From: Paenibacillus sp. RUD330
Lineage (GTDB): Bacteria > Bacillota > Bacilli > Paenibacillales > Paenibacillaceae
Assembly: GCF_002243345.2 (NCBI RefSeq)
Contig: NZ_CP022655.2
Location: 4,404,501 to 4,468,500, forward strand
Reading direction: 5' to 3'
Length of the DNA stretch: 64,000 nucleotides
Of the stretch, positions 1 through 10,774 are shown one piece after another. The position numbers and the translations under genes were made by a program. Position 1 is the first letter of the stretch. Every line of letters starts with the position of its first letter. The notes under the pieces were generated by a model that was given only the letters and a program-made list of their open reading frames with translations, was not told the origin of the DNA and searched no databases.

Positions 1-2831
<2,831 letters not shown>

Positions 2832-2877
2832 TCGTCAATTGCCTCCTTATTAATAGAAAGAATGATAGAAGACAAGC

Positions 2878-2892
2878 CGTAAACGCTTACAA
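2878..2892 (-). promoter_or_regulatory. cre-like operator upstream of the glucanase
   Basis: TTGTAAGCGTTTACG on the minus strand matches the CcpA cre consensus WTGNAANCGNWNNCW at 14 of 15 positions. It lies 47 bp upstream of the glucanase ATG, so carbon catabolite control is inferred. A local sugar-responsive LacI-family protein could also use such a palindrome. Confidence 0.6.
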
Positions 2893-2896
2893 ATCT

Positions 2897-2915
2897 CTGC
2901 GGCATCATGCCGCAG
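2897..2915. repeat. Perfect 9-1-9 inverted repeat
   Basis: CTGCGGCAT, one base, then ATGCCGCAG. It lies 5 bp upstream of the cre-like site in the glucanase promoter region. It could be a second operator or an RNA hairpin; there is no T-run, so it is not an obvious terminator. Confidence 0.5.
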
Positions 2916-3208
2916 CCTTCAACCCTCCCCGCAGCGGTTTTTTGCGATAACAGTCCGGAATGGCTGTCTACCCCCTTTCGGACTAGAGCCTTTGTGCACC
3001 GGAGCGGTCTCGCCTATTTATTATGGGCTTCTCCGATCGGTTTAGCGATGTGCTGAATTACGGACCTCATGTTCATTTCTACGCTGGCAGGCTCGCTCAA
3101 CAGGTAAAAATGTGCGGCGACGAACGCTTCGTCGGTCATAGGGGGAACTGGGTTGCGTTTGAATGGAAAATGAGAAAGAAACCTTGCTGACCTTTCATTC
3201 GAATGCTT
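2916..3208. other. Intergenic stretch without a supported gene
   Basis: Apart from the cre-like site and the palindrome next to it, the gap between the glucanase and the small gene at 3313-3498 holds only a 41-codon open frame (3014-3139, minus) with no ribosome binding site. No promoter hexamers were convincing. Confidence 0.5.
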
Positions 3209-3230
3209 AAAAGCCGCTCTGTCGAGCGGC
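3209..3230 (-). terminator. Intrinsic terminator after small membrane protein gene
   Basis: Stem GCCGCTC/GAGCGGC with a 4-nt loop, followed on the minus strand by TTTT. It lies 83 bp beyond the stop codon of the 61-residue gene at 3313-3498. Confidence 0.55.
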
Positions 3231-3312
3231 CGTTTGAATTGATTTTCTTATCCCGGAGCAGAGAAGCTTTCCCTAGAGCTGCCGGACGATGCATAGCTTG
3301 GAATTACTGAGT

Positions 3313-3498
3313 CTACCGAAACAGGAAATAGGCCGCAACGCCGGTAATCAGCAGCAAAGTCGTCGCCCGCACCGGGTATCCGAGCGCAGCTCGGCCAAGT
3401 CGATAGTGAAAATGAGCGTTCGCGTTGCCTCGAACAGCCTTTTCGGCTTTCTCCAGCTCCCGGTCCATAGCCGGGTTTTTCTGCTTGCTTTCACTCAT
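3313..3498 (-). CDS. Small tail-anchored membrane protein, function unknown
   Basis: A 61-residue protein with a charged, mostly hydrophilic N-terminus rich in Glu and Lys (MSESKQKNPAMDRELEKAE) and a single hydrophobic segment at the extreme C-terminus (about residues 46-61, ending AAYFLFR). This is the layout of a tail-anchored membrane protein. GAGAGG lies about 8 nt before the ATG, and a minus-strand terminator follows. I do not recognise a family. It overlaps by a few bases the end of a possible upstream reading frame at 3491-3661, which would make a two-gene unit. Confidence 0.5.
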   Translation of the reverse strand: MSESKQKNPAMDRELEKAEKAVRGNANAHFHYRLGRAALGYPVRATTLLLITGVAAYFLFR

Positions 3499-3661
3499 GG
3501 CAGTCCTCTCGCATTTGCTTTCCGTCCTTATTGCCTTTCATAAACCGGGTTGCCGACATATTAAGCTTCTTTCTTCCACTCGTGGATCGTGGACGCGCTT
3601 GAAGAGCAGCTTTCTGCCGAAGGACGCCTTCTACCTTCCATTCGTCCAGTATATCGAGCAA
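3491..3661 (-). CDS. Possible small basic protein, hypothetical
   Basis: A possible TTG-started frame of 56 codons (MLDILDEWKVEGVLRQKAAL at the N-terminus, then a Lys/Arg-rich tail). AAAAAAGGG lies about 8 nt upstream of the TTG and its TGA overlaps the ATG of the small membrane protein gene. It has no recognisable family and the start is non-ATG, so it may be spurious. Confidence 0.28.
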   Translation of the reverse strand: MLDILDEWKVEGVLRQKAALQARPRSTSGRKKLNMSATRFMKGNKDGKQMREDCHE

Positions 3662-3743
3662 CGTCCATGCCCTTTTTTATACATCATATTTCTAGGTATA
3701 CACGTAACAACTCTTCCTATATTTTTGGAAAAATAGAATAAAT

Positions 3744-3780
3744 AAAAGCCCGAATGCCGCATATCGCTGGGCATTCGGGC
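3744..3780 (-). terminator. Terminator after thrS-cyclase unit
   Basis: An 11-bp stem, GCCCGAATGCC with GGCATTCGGGC, followed on the minus strand by TTTTATTTATT. It lies 20 bp downstream of the last codon of the cyclase pseudogene and would end the thrS transcript. Confidence 0.85.
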
Positions 3781-3800
3781 TTCGATTGCTTTAGGCTTTA

Positions 3801-4188
3801 TTATTCAAGCGTACGCGCGACGACCCGCGCCGGCGCCGAGTCGGCTTCGATTTTGAGCGGAAGAGCGATGACCTCGAACGCTCCCTGGCCGGCAGCTTCT
3901 CCAAGCCGGTCAAATTTTCCGCGATCAGGATTCCGTTCCGAGCCCCTCCGCCTCGATCAGGCAGCCTTCCCCGATGAACGATTCCAGTGAATATCCGCTC
4001 AGATGATCGTGAACGTCGAGCAGATGCATCGGCCCGTCGATATGGGTGCCCGCATGCATATTGACCGTCAGGAGGTGGTTGTTGCAGCCGTCGCGGCCGA
4101 TCTCGCTGGACTGGATGAGGACCGTCTCCCGGTCGCCCGGATAGACGGGCAGCTCATGGCGCACCGCATGGGTCAGATCAATCAGCAT
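3801..4188 (-). pseudogene. Decayed cyclase / kynurenine-formamidase-like gene
   Basis: The N-terminal 87 codons (MLIDLTHAVRHELPVYPGDR...) carry the metal-binding signature HAGTHIDGPMH of the cyclase (Pfam Cyclase, kynurenine formamidase) family, then hit a stop at 3925. The C-terminus of the same family continues in two other frames: GILIAENLTGLEKLPA, then AFEVIALPLKIEADSAPARV, ending at TAA 3801. Family members are about 200-210 residues, so roughly 80-90 central codons are missing and there are two frame changes. The ATG overlaps the end of thrS by 11 bp behind GGGAGGAG, so it was once translationally coupled to thrS. The encoded enzyme is almost certainly inactive. Confidence 0.8.
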
Positions 4189-6112
4189 GCGCCGCTCCTC
4201 CCCGCAGGACCTCGATTTCCGCCCGGATGCTCCGGATCAGCTCCTCCATGCTCATGGAGCCGAGATCGCCTTCCCCGCGCCTTCGCACAGACACGCTGCC
4301 GGATGCGGCTTCCTGTTCGCCAAGCACAAGCATATACGGAATCTTCTGCAGCTGAGCTTCCCGGATCTTGTAGCCGAGCTTTTCCGTGCGAACATCGCAT
4401 TCGACCCGGATCCCGGCTTCGCGCAGCTGTGCTTGAACCCTCAGCGCGTAATCGAGATGCTTGTCGGACACCGGCAGCAGCTTGACCTGCACAGGCGCCA
4501 GCCAGAGAGGGAACGCCCCCTCGTAATGCTCCGTCAGAATGCCCATGAACCGGTCGATCGACCCGTATACGGCGCGGTGGATGACGACCGGCGCATGCTT
4601 GCCTCCATCCTCTCCCACATAGGACAGGCCGAACTTCTCCGGCATCTGGAAGTCCAGCTGGATCGTGCCGCACTGCCAGCTTCGCTTGAGTGCGTCCTTG
4701 ATGTGGTAGTCGATCTTCGGCCCGTAAAAGGCGCCATCGCCCTCATTCAGCCGATACTTCACGCCGCGGCTCTCCAGCACCTGCCTCAGGGAACGCTCCG
4801 CCTCCTCCCACAGCTCCTCCGAGCCCATGGAATCCTCGGGCCGCGTCGACAGCTCGATCTCGTACGTGAAGCCGAATACCGTGTATACATAGTCGATGAG
4901 CTCCATGATCGACGCGATTTCGTTCTCGATCTGATCCGGCCGCACGAACAGATGGGCGTCGTCCTGGCAGAACGTGCGCACGCGCGTCATGCCGCTGAGC
5001 GCGCCGCTGAACTCATGGCGGTGCACCTGGCCGAATTCGGAGATGCGGATCGGCAGCTCGCGATAGGAATGGAGGCTGTTTTTGAACACCAGCATATGGC
5101 CCGGACAGTTCATCGGCTTGAGCGCGAATTCCGCTTCATCCACCTGCGCGAAATACATGTTGTCCTTGTAATGGTCCCAGTGCCCGGATTCCTCCCACAG
5201 GCGCTTGTTCATCATGAGCGGCGTCCGCACCTCGTCGTAATCCCGCTTGCGCTGCAGATCTCGGGCAAATTCCTCCAGCTCCGTACGGATCGTCATTCCG
5301 TTCGGCAGGTAAAAAGGCATGCCCGGCGCTTCCTCGGAGAACATGAACAAGCCGAGCTCCTTGCCGAGCTTGCGATGATCCCTTTTCTTCGCCTCCTCCA
5401 GCAGATGCAGATGCTCCTCCAGCTCCAGCTTCTTGAGGAAAGCCGTTCCGTAAATGCGCTGCAGCATCGGTCCGGCGGAATCCCCGCGCCAGTACGCTCC
5501 CGCCACGCTCTGAAGCTTGAACGCCTTCACAAGCCCCGTCGACGGAAGATGCGGACCGCGGCACAAATCCGTGAATTCGCCCTGGGAGTAGAGCGTGATG
5601 CGGACACCCTCCGGAAGATCCTGAATGAGCTGGACCTTGTACGGCTCCCGCAGCTCCCGGAAAAAGGCCAGCGCTTCTTCCCGTCCGATTTCCTTCCGTA
5701 CGATGGGCAGGTCTTCCCGGATGACGGCTTCCATCTCCCGCTCGATGGAGGCCAGGTCATCGCTCGACAAGCTGCGCTCCATGTCGATGTCATAGTAGAA
5801 CCCGTCCGCGATGACGGGCCCGATGCCGAGCTTGACGGCATCCCCGCCGTACAGCCGCTTGAGCGCCTGGGCCAGGATATGAGCCGTGCTGTGGCGGTAA
5901 ACTCCAAGACCGTCCCCGCTGTCCAGCGTGACGATCTCGACGAGCGAGCCGTCCTGTACCGGAGCTCCCAGGTCCATCAGGTTTCCGTCGATCCTCGCCG
6001 CGACCGCCCGCTTGGCAAGTCCGGCTCCGATCGATTCCGCGATATCTTTGCCTGTGGTTCCTTGCGGGTACCTCCTTGCGCTTCCGTCTGCCAGCCGAAT
6101 GTCGATGTCCAC
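4178..6112 (-). CDS. thrS: Threonine--tRNA ligase
   Basis: Cytoplasmic class II aminoacyl-tRNA synthetase that charges tRNA-Thr. The 644-residue length is standard. An N-terminal TGS domain (DIDIRLADGSARRYPQG...) is followed by the tRNA-SAD editing domain, the catalytic core and an anticodon-binding C-terminus. The zinc ligands sit in KPMNCPGHM (Cys), TFCQDDAHLF (His) and VVIHRAVYGS (His). I place the start at GTG 6112 because AAAGGGAGG lies 8 nt upstream; an in-frame codon at 6145 would overlap that site. Expression is controlled by the T-box leader at 6231-6540. The downstream cyclase pseudogene overlaps the stop. Confidence 0.96.
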   Translation of the reverse strand: MDIDIRLADGSARRYPQGTTGKDIAESIGAGLAKRAVAARIDGNLMDLGAPVQDGSLVEIVTLDSGDGLGVYRHSTAHILAQALKRLYGGDAVKLGIGPVIADGFYYDIDMERSLSSDDLASIEREMEAVIREDLPIVRKEIGREEALAFFRELREPYKVQLIQDLPEGVRITLYSQGEFTDLCRGPHLPSTGLVKAFKLQSVAGAYWRGDSAGPMLQRIYGTAFLKKLELEEHLHLLEEAKKRDHRKLGKELGLFMFSEEAPGMPFYLPNGMTIRTELEEFARDLQRKRDYDEVRTPLMMNKRLWEESGHWDHYKDNMYFAQVDEAEFALKPMNCPGHMLVFKNSLHSYRELPIRISEFGQVHRHEFSGALSGMTRVRTFCQDDAHLFVRPDQIENEIASIMELIDYVYTVFGFTYEIELSTRPEDSMGSEELWEEAERSLRQVLESRGVKYRLNEGDGAFYGPKIDYHIKDALKRSWQCGTIQLDFQMPEKFGLSYVGEDGGKHAPVVIHRAVYGSIDRFMGILTEHYEGAFPLWLAPVQVKLLPVSDKHLDYALRVQAQLREAGIRVECDVRTEKLGYKIREAQLQKIPYMLVLGEQEAASGSVSVRRRGEGDLGSMSMEELIRSIRAEIEVLRGGAAHAD

Positions 6113-6230
6113 GATTGTTCCTCCCTTTCCGAGTATGGAACGCATGCTTGCCGTTCACCGCCCTTCAAGGGGCGGCCGGACGCTGGCGCAGGAAGGGAAA
6201 AGCAGCCGATTTGCCGCTTTTTGCCCAACA

Positions 6231-6540
6231 AAAAAACGCCTCCGTCCCTGGAAAGGGACGAGTGCGTTCAGCTCGTGGTTCCACCCTTGTTCGACAGGCA
6301 GACGCTGGGCGCAAAGGCGAAAAATGCCCTGCGTGCGGAGCTGCGAGTCCTCATGGAATCCCATAACGGGGATCGGCCGGTGCCGCCTACCCACCCGCTG
6401 CGCGGGCTTCGGCGGACGGCTGCGAAGGGGTAATCCACGCCCGGTTCCCGGGGAAGCTTGCAGCCTGGGCTTCCCTCTCTGTGCCGTCCGGCGGCGGAGA
6501 TCATGTCTTCGGTCATTGCCGTCTTCTATTCGATTAGGGT
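6231..6540 (-). promoter_or_regulatory. T-box riboswitch leader of thrS
   Basis: The minus strand carries the T-box sequence AGGGTGGAACCACG (within 6271-6288), which pairs with the acceptor end of uncharged tRNA. It is followed by a terminator whose stem includes CGTCCCT/AGGGACG (6243-6260) and ends in seven Ts (6230-6236). The 5' part of about 250 nt folds as the specifier stem. A threonine ACC codon occurs near the 5' end in AATGACCGAAG and is a candidate specifier. Uncharged tRNA-Thr would favour the antiterminator and raise thrS expression. Confidence 0.9.
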
Positions 6541-6542
6541 TT

Positions 6543-6571
6543 ATCTTACAAAGGCGGGTCGGCAAAGTCAA
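6543..6571 (-). promoter_or_regulatory. SigA-type promoter of thrS
   Basis: -35 TTGACT (6566-6571), 17-bp spacer, -10 TAAGAT (6543-6548) on the minus strand, placing the transcript start just upstream of the T-box leader. Confidence 0.8.
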
Positions 6572-6677
6572 GGCATGACCGCGCCCGATGTTTGAATTGA
6601 GGCCGCATTCGTTGATAGACTAGCATAAGAACCACCGTCAGCTGCGGCTGCAAAAACCCGTTAGGAGATGAGCCCTT

Positions 6678-7631
6678 ATGCCAACCATGATTTGCCTGCA
6701 CGGACTCACGCCAGACCTCGAACAGCAGGTGCGCGACGCCGCGCCGGGCTGGAACATCGTATTCGGACGGCCGAAGGAGCTGGAGGATGCCCTCTTCCGC
6801 GAGGCGGAGATTGTCTGCGGCTGGAGCCCTGCGGTTGAGAAGGAATCGCTCGGCGAGGGAGGCAGCCTGAAATGGCTCCAATCCTGGTCTGCCGGCGTGG
6901 AGAAGATGCCGCTGGACAAGCTCGAGCGGGCCGGCGTCATCCTGACGACGGGCAGCGGCGTGCATCGCGTTCCGATGTCGGAGACGGCGCTCGGCATGAT
7001 GCTGGCCTTTTCGCGCAAGCTGCATCTGTCGATCCGCGCCCAGACCCGCGGCGAGTGGCAGGAGCGCAGCGGCCATACCGAGCTGTACGGACGCACCCTG
7101 GCCGTCATCGGCGCGGGCGAGATCGGCACCGAGCTTGGCCGCATCGCCAAGGCGCTCGGCATGGGGACGATCGGCGTCCGCAGCGCGGCCAAGCCGACTC
7201 CGCATATGGACGAGGCCTATGCCATCTCCGACCTGGCTTCCGTCCTGGAGCGGGCGGATTACATCGTCAACGTGCTGCCGCATACGCCCGATACGGACAA
7301 CATCTTCGGCAAGAAGGAGTTTGCGGCGATGAAAAACTCCGCCGTATTCATCAACATCGGACGCGGGAAATCCGTCGATACGGACGCCCTCGTCGACGCT
7401 CTGCGTTCCGGCTCGATCGCCGGCGCCGGACTTGACGTGACCGAGCCGGAGCCGCTGCCGCAGGGCCATCCGCTCTGGGAGCTGGAGCAGGTCATCATCT
7501 CCCCGCATGTCGGAGGAGACACCGACCGCTACAAGGAGCGCATCGCCGCGCTGTTCATCGAGAACCTCAAGGAGTATGTGCGCGCCGGCAAGCCGGCACG
7601 GAACATCGTGGACTACGGACGGGGCTATTAA
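6678..7631 (+). CDS. D-2-hydroxyacid dehydrogenase (NAD-dependent)
   Basis: Cytoplasmic oxidoreductase of the D-isomer-specific 2-hydroxyacid dehydrogenase family, 317 residues. The Rossmann motif GAGEIGTELG lies near residue 139. The catalytic Arg is in NIGRGKSVD, the Glu in TEPEPL and the His in ISPHVGG. AGGAGATG precedes the ATG. It is a single-gene unit with its own terminator, convergent with the sugar-acid operon. The substrate cannot be read from sequence. Reduction of a 2-keto acid such as pyruvate, glyoxylate or hydroxypyruvate is typical of the family. Confidence 0.88.
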   Translation: MPTMICLHGLTPDLEQQVRDAAPGWNIVFGRPKELEDALFREAEIVCGWSPAVEKESLGEGGSLKWLQSWSAGVEKMPLDKLERAGVILTTGSGVHRVPMSETALGMMLAFSRKLHLSIRAQTRGEWQERSGHTELYGRTLAVIGAGEIGTELGRIAKALGMGTIGVRSAAKPTPHMDEAYAISDLASVLERADYIVNVLPHTPDTDNIFGKKEFAAMKNSAVFINIGRGKSVDTDALVDALRSGSIAGAGLDVTEPEPLPQGHPLWELEQVIISPHVGGDTDRYKERIAALFIENLKEYVRAGKPARNIVDYGRGY

Positions 7632-7662
7632 GGCAAGCCGGATGTCGAGATTCATGCAGCAA

Positions 7663-7700
7663 GAGGCCGCTTCCAAGTCACCTTGGAGCGGCCTTTTTTT
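7663..7700 (+). terminator. Terminator of hydroxyacid dehydrogenase gene
   Basis: Stem GGCCGCTTCCAAG with CTTGGAGCGGCC followed by seven Ts. Confidence 0.9.
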
Positions 7701-7717
7701 CGTGACGATTTCCCGGC

Positions 7718-8620
7718 TTATTCGGCGACCATCCGGTTGCGCAGGACGCCCAGCTTCTCGATCTCGATCTCGACGACGTCTCCCGGCTGGAGGTAGACCC
7801 GCCGCTCCGGCGGCAGCCCCAGCACGACGCCTTCCGGCGTGCCGGTCAGGATGATGTCTCCCGGCTCAAGAGTCATATGCCGCGAGATGTAGCTCACGAT
7901 CTCGGCGCAGCTGAAAATCATGTCCGACGTGTTGGAGGACTGGCGAGTCTCGCCGTTCACACGGGTAGAGATGCCCAGCCCGTTCGGATCGCCGACCTCG
8001 TCCGCCGTCACGAGATAAGGGCCGATCGGCGCGAACTTGTCGCAGGTTTTGCCGAGCAGCCACTGGGCGGTGCGCATCTGCAGGTCGCGGGCGGACAGAT
8101 CGTTCGCCGCGCAGTAGCCGAATACGCTCGCGAGCGCCTCGTCCTCGCCGACATCCTTGGCGCGGCTGCCGATGACGATGACGAGCTCCGCCTCGTAGTC
8201 CACCTCGGCGGACACTCGCGGCAAGGGGATGTCCTCTCCATGGGCCGCCACCGCGTTGTTGAACTTGTTGAACAGGATCGGGTACAGCGGAATCGCGGCA
8301 TTCGTTTCTTCGGCGTGCTTGCGGTAATTGAGGCCGACGCAGATGATCTTGCCCGGCTCCGGCACGCAAGGACCGAGCTGCAGGGAGTCCTCGTCCAGCC
8401 AGCATGCGGCGGACTCCAGCGCCTCCGCCCTCTCGAGCAGAGAGCCCAAGACGCCCACGGCTCCCTGTCCGCCTGCCAGCACTTGCTGCATATGGCGCGG
8501 AGCCCGCGCCTCTTCCTGCGGGAGCAGAGCCCGCTCCGCCTCCGCGATGTCGAGGACGCCGCGGCGTCCCTTGACTCCCAAGGCATAGGCTCCATCTTTG
8601 ATGAAATTCAGAAGCTTCAT
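7718..8620 (-). CDS. FAH-family hydrolase, likely 2,4-diketo-3-deoxy-L-fuconate hydrolase
   Basis: Fumarylacetoacetate hydrolase superfamily, 300 residues. The core motifs are ICVGLNYRKHAEETN, the metal-binding stretch EVDYEAELVIVIG and ILTGTPEGVV. In a phosphorylation-free L-fucose pathway this family cleaves the 2,4-diketo-3-deoxy acid to pyruvate and L-lactate, and its position as last gene of a complete set of such enzymes supports that role. Ureidoglycolate lyase and acylpyruvase activities are the usual alternatives for the family, but nothing in this operon suggests them. Expression depends on the promoter at 13639-13667. Confidence 0.85.
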   Translation of the reverse strand: MKLLNFIKDGAYALGVKGRRGVLDIAEAERALLPQEEARAPRHMQQVLAGGQGAVGVLGSLLERAEALESAACWLDEDSLQLGPCVPEPGKIICVGLNYRKHAEETNAAIPLYPILFNKFNNAVAAHGEDIPLPRVSAEVDYEAELVIVIGSRAKDVGEDEALASVFGYCAANDLSARDLQMRTAQWLLGKTCDKFAPIGPYLVTADEVGDPNGLGISTRVNGETRQSSNTSDMIFSCAEIVSYISRHMTLEPGDIILTGTPEGVVLGLPPERRVYLQPGDVVEIEIEKLGVLRNRMVAE

Positions 8621-8704
8621 GATTTCATTCTCCCCTTTCCAATTTCACTGGACATCGGCGCTTGCCGATTCCGCTCAGCCTGAGCGGACGGCATGCCTGC
8701 CGAC

Positions 8705-9478
8705 TCAGGCGTTCTTGCCGAAAACGGCGCCGCCGTCGATATAAAGCGGCGATCCCATCATGAACCTCGATTCATCCGAAGCCAGGAACAGCGCCGCCTC
8801 GGCGACATCCTCGGGACGGCCGAGCTCCCCGCTAAGCTGCCGCTTGCGGATGCTGTCCAGAGCGGCTTCGGGATCGTCGTAGGATTCCTTCAGATACTTC
8901 TCCACGAACGGTGTGAGGATCGTTCCGGGCAGGAGCGCATTGACGCGAATGCCGTAGTCGGCGTAGTCGACCTGCATCGCCTTGGTCAGCGCCAGCACCG
9001 CCCCTTTCGTCGCGGCGTACGATGCGCGCCGGGCGAGCCCGATCTCCGCCACGCAGGAGCTCATGTTGATGATGGCTCCGCCGCGCCGCTCCATCATGTG
9101 GGGCAGCACGTATTTGCTCGGCAAATAAGTGCCCTTGATGTTCACGTTCATGACGCGGTCCCACGCATCCGGCTCCACCTCGTGAAGAGCCCCGACCCCG
9201 CTGATGCCCGCATTGTTGAACAGCACGTCGATGCGCCGGTGGTCCCGGAGCGCAGCCCCGACCAGCTCCCGGACCGAGTCCGAATCCGTGACGTCGCAAG
9301 GGTATGCCGCCGCCTTGCCTCCCGCCGCCCGGATTTCGTCCGCAGCCGCTTCCCCCTCCGCGGCGTTCAGGTCCGCCACGATCACCGTTGCTCCCTCCTG
9401 CGCGAACCGCATGGCCGTGCAGCGTCCGATGCCCGAGCCGGCGCCGGTAATGAGGGTGATTTTGCCCGCCAATCTCAT
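8705..9478 (-). CDS. SDR dehydrogenase, likely 2-keto-3-deoxy-L-fuconate dehydrogenase
   Basis: Classical short-chain dehydrogenase/reductase of 257 residues with the NAD(P)-binding motif TGAGSGIG near the N-terminus, NNAG, catalytic Ser in MSSCV and the YAATK catalytic Tyr/Lys. I start it at ATG 9478 (MRLAGK) because AAAGGAG lies about 10 nt upstream; an in-frame start at 9604 would add an unrelated N-terminal tail. In the inferred pathway it oxidises the 4-hydroxyl of 2-keto-3-deoxy-L-fuconate to the diketo acid, just before the FAH-family step. The closest context parallel I know is the SDR of the Campylobacter jejuni fucose locus, although that enzyme oxidises the sugar itself. Confidence 0.87.
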   Translation of the reverse strand: MRLAGKITLITGAGSGIGRCTAMRFAQEGATVIVADLNAAEGEAAADEIRAAGGKAAAYPCDVTDSDSVRELVGAALRDHRRIDVLFNNAGISGVGALHEVEPDAWDRVMNVNIKGTYLPSKYVLPHMMERRGGAIINMSSCVAEIGLARRASYAATKGAVLALTKAMQVDYADYGIRVNALLPGTILTPFVEKYLKESYDDPEAALDSIRKRQLSGELGRPEDVAEAALFLASDESRFMMGSPLYIDGGAVFGKNA

Positions 9479-9509
9479 AAGCTCCATTCTCCTTTCGATG
9501 TCCATCCTG

Positions 9510-10346
9510 TCATTCCTTGAGGGGATACCATTCCATGGCATTGCCCCCCATGACGGCTTCCTTCTCCGATGGTCCCCAATGCTTGGGAAGCAGCCTATCC
9601 GCAAGCTTCAGCACCTCCGCATAGCCCGCGAAGGGGAGGCAGACCGGCCAATCGCTGCCGTACAAGAGCCGCCGTGGGCCGAACAAGGAGACGGCCCGGT
9701 CCGTATACGGCGCGATAAGCTCCGGACTCCATGCGCTGCCCGCCTCCGTCACGAGTCCGGACAGCTTGCAGGCGGTCCGGCTGTTCGCGGCAAGCGCCGC
9801 CATGCCTTCCTCCCAGACGCCCCGATCGTCGCCCCGCTCCATATCCGGCTTGCCGATATGGTCGACAACCGCGCGCAGGGAGGCGACCCGATCCAGCATT
9901 TCCGCCGCATGGAGCAGATGCCGCGGACGCACGAGCAGATCCAGCGTCAGCCCTCTATCGGCGACGGCTTGCAGCCCCTTGAGAACGGCCGGACGCAGGA
10001 TGTGCCTGTCATCGGGCAAATCCTGGAGCATCGGCCGTATTCCGAGCAAGTATCCGGAGGACAGGAGGGAATCCAGCCGCTCCTCGACACGCTCGTCCTC
10101 CAGATCGACCCAGCCGACAACTCCCGCCAGCGTGCTTTCCTGCAGGCATAGCGCCAGCAAATACTCCGTCTCGGCGATCGTCGGTGCCGCCTGCACCGCT
10201 ATGGATCGTCCGATGCCCGACGCCTCCAGAGCCGGCTTCAGCTCCTCCGGACCGAAGTCCCGGTACAGCTCCGCAAGCTCAGGCGCAAGCCAGCCGTAAT
10301 CGCCCCGCTGCAGCTTCCAGTAATGCTGATGAGCGTCGATTTTCAT
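9510..10346 (-). CDS. Amidohydrolase-family lactonase (L-fuconolactonase type)
   Basis: TIM-barrel metal-dependent hydrolase of the amidohydrolase-2 (COG3618) family, 278 residues. It begins MKIDAHQHYWKL, giving the HxH metal site, and has VDHIGKPD and LLYGSDWPVCLPF, the His and Asp ligands typical of sugar-acid lactonases. It should open the lactone from sugar dehydrogenation to L-fuconate or a related aldonate. The ATG overlaps the fucU stop by 4 bp (ATGA), indicating translational coupling. Confidence 0.87.
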   Translation of the reverse strand: MKIDAHQHYWKLQRGDYGWLAPELAELYRDFGPEELKPALEASGIGRSIAVQAAPTIAETEYLLALCLQESTLAGVVGWVDLEDERVEERLDSLLSSGYLLGIRPMLQDLPDDRHILRPAVLKGLQAVADRGLTLDLLVRPRHLLHAAEMLDRVASLRAVVDHIGKPDMERGDDRGVWEEGMAALAANSRTACKLSGLVTEAGSAWSPELIAPYTDRAVSLFGPRRLLYGSDWPVCLPFAGYAEVLKLADRLLPKHWGPSEKEAVMGGNAMEWYPLKE

Positions 10347-10774
10347 GGACGGACGACCCCTTTGACCAGAATCAGGTTGGCGTACTGGGCGCTCTCGCCC
10401 GTCGCGACTACGGCGTAGGCGCTGCGGGCACGCTCGTAGAACGCCTGCCGGTCCAGGCAGTCCATGCCGGCTTCCCGGCTCTCATGCCGATTCAAGATCT
10501 TCCGATATTGCTCCCAGATGGCCGGGACGACGGGATCGCCGGGCACGACGGCCATGACAGCCGCGGGCTTGTCGACGTAATCGTCGAGCGGCAGCAGCGA
10601 CAGGATCGCCTCCAGCAGCTCCGGCACGGAATGCCCGTCCGCCCGCACGAGCCTGGCTGCATGGGAGGCGGCGGGAAAGTTGCCGTCGGCGAGCACCAGC
10701 TCGTCGCCATGTCCCATGGACCGCAGGACCGAGAGCAGCTCCGGCGACAAAATCGGTGGGATTCCTTTCAGCAT
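10343..10774 (-). CDS. fucU: L-fucose mutarotase (RbsD/FucU family)
   Basis: A 143-residue protein of the RbsD/FucU pyranase-mutarotase family. Landmarks are LRSMGHGDELVLADGNFP with the family His/Asp, and the C-terminal YANLILVKGVV. It interconverts anomers of the free sugar, supplying the right form to the dehydrogenase. Within RbsD/FucU, the length and sequence fit FucU better than ribose-specific RbsD. The start overlaps the stop of the Gfo/Idh gene by one base. It is the best single hint that the pathway substrate is L-fucose or a close stereochemical analogue. Confidence 0.85.
   Translation of the reverse strand: MLKGIPPILSPELLSVLRSMGHGDELVLADGNFPAASHAARLVRADGHSVPELLEAILSLLPLDDYVDKPAAVMAVVPGDPVVPAIWEQYRKILNRHESREAGMDCLDRQAFYERARSAYAVVATGESAQYANLILVKGVVRP

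Noticed and set aside
3014-3139. 41-codon minus-strand frame (MTDEAFVAAHFYLLSEPASV...)
   Set aside because: Reads plausibly but has no ribosome binding site, no promoter and no family match.
4187-6433. 748-codon open frame on the plus strand over thrS
   Set aside because: Antisense of thrS and of the T-box leader; composition typical of a shadow frame.
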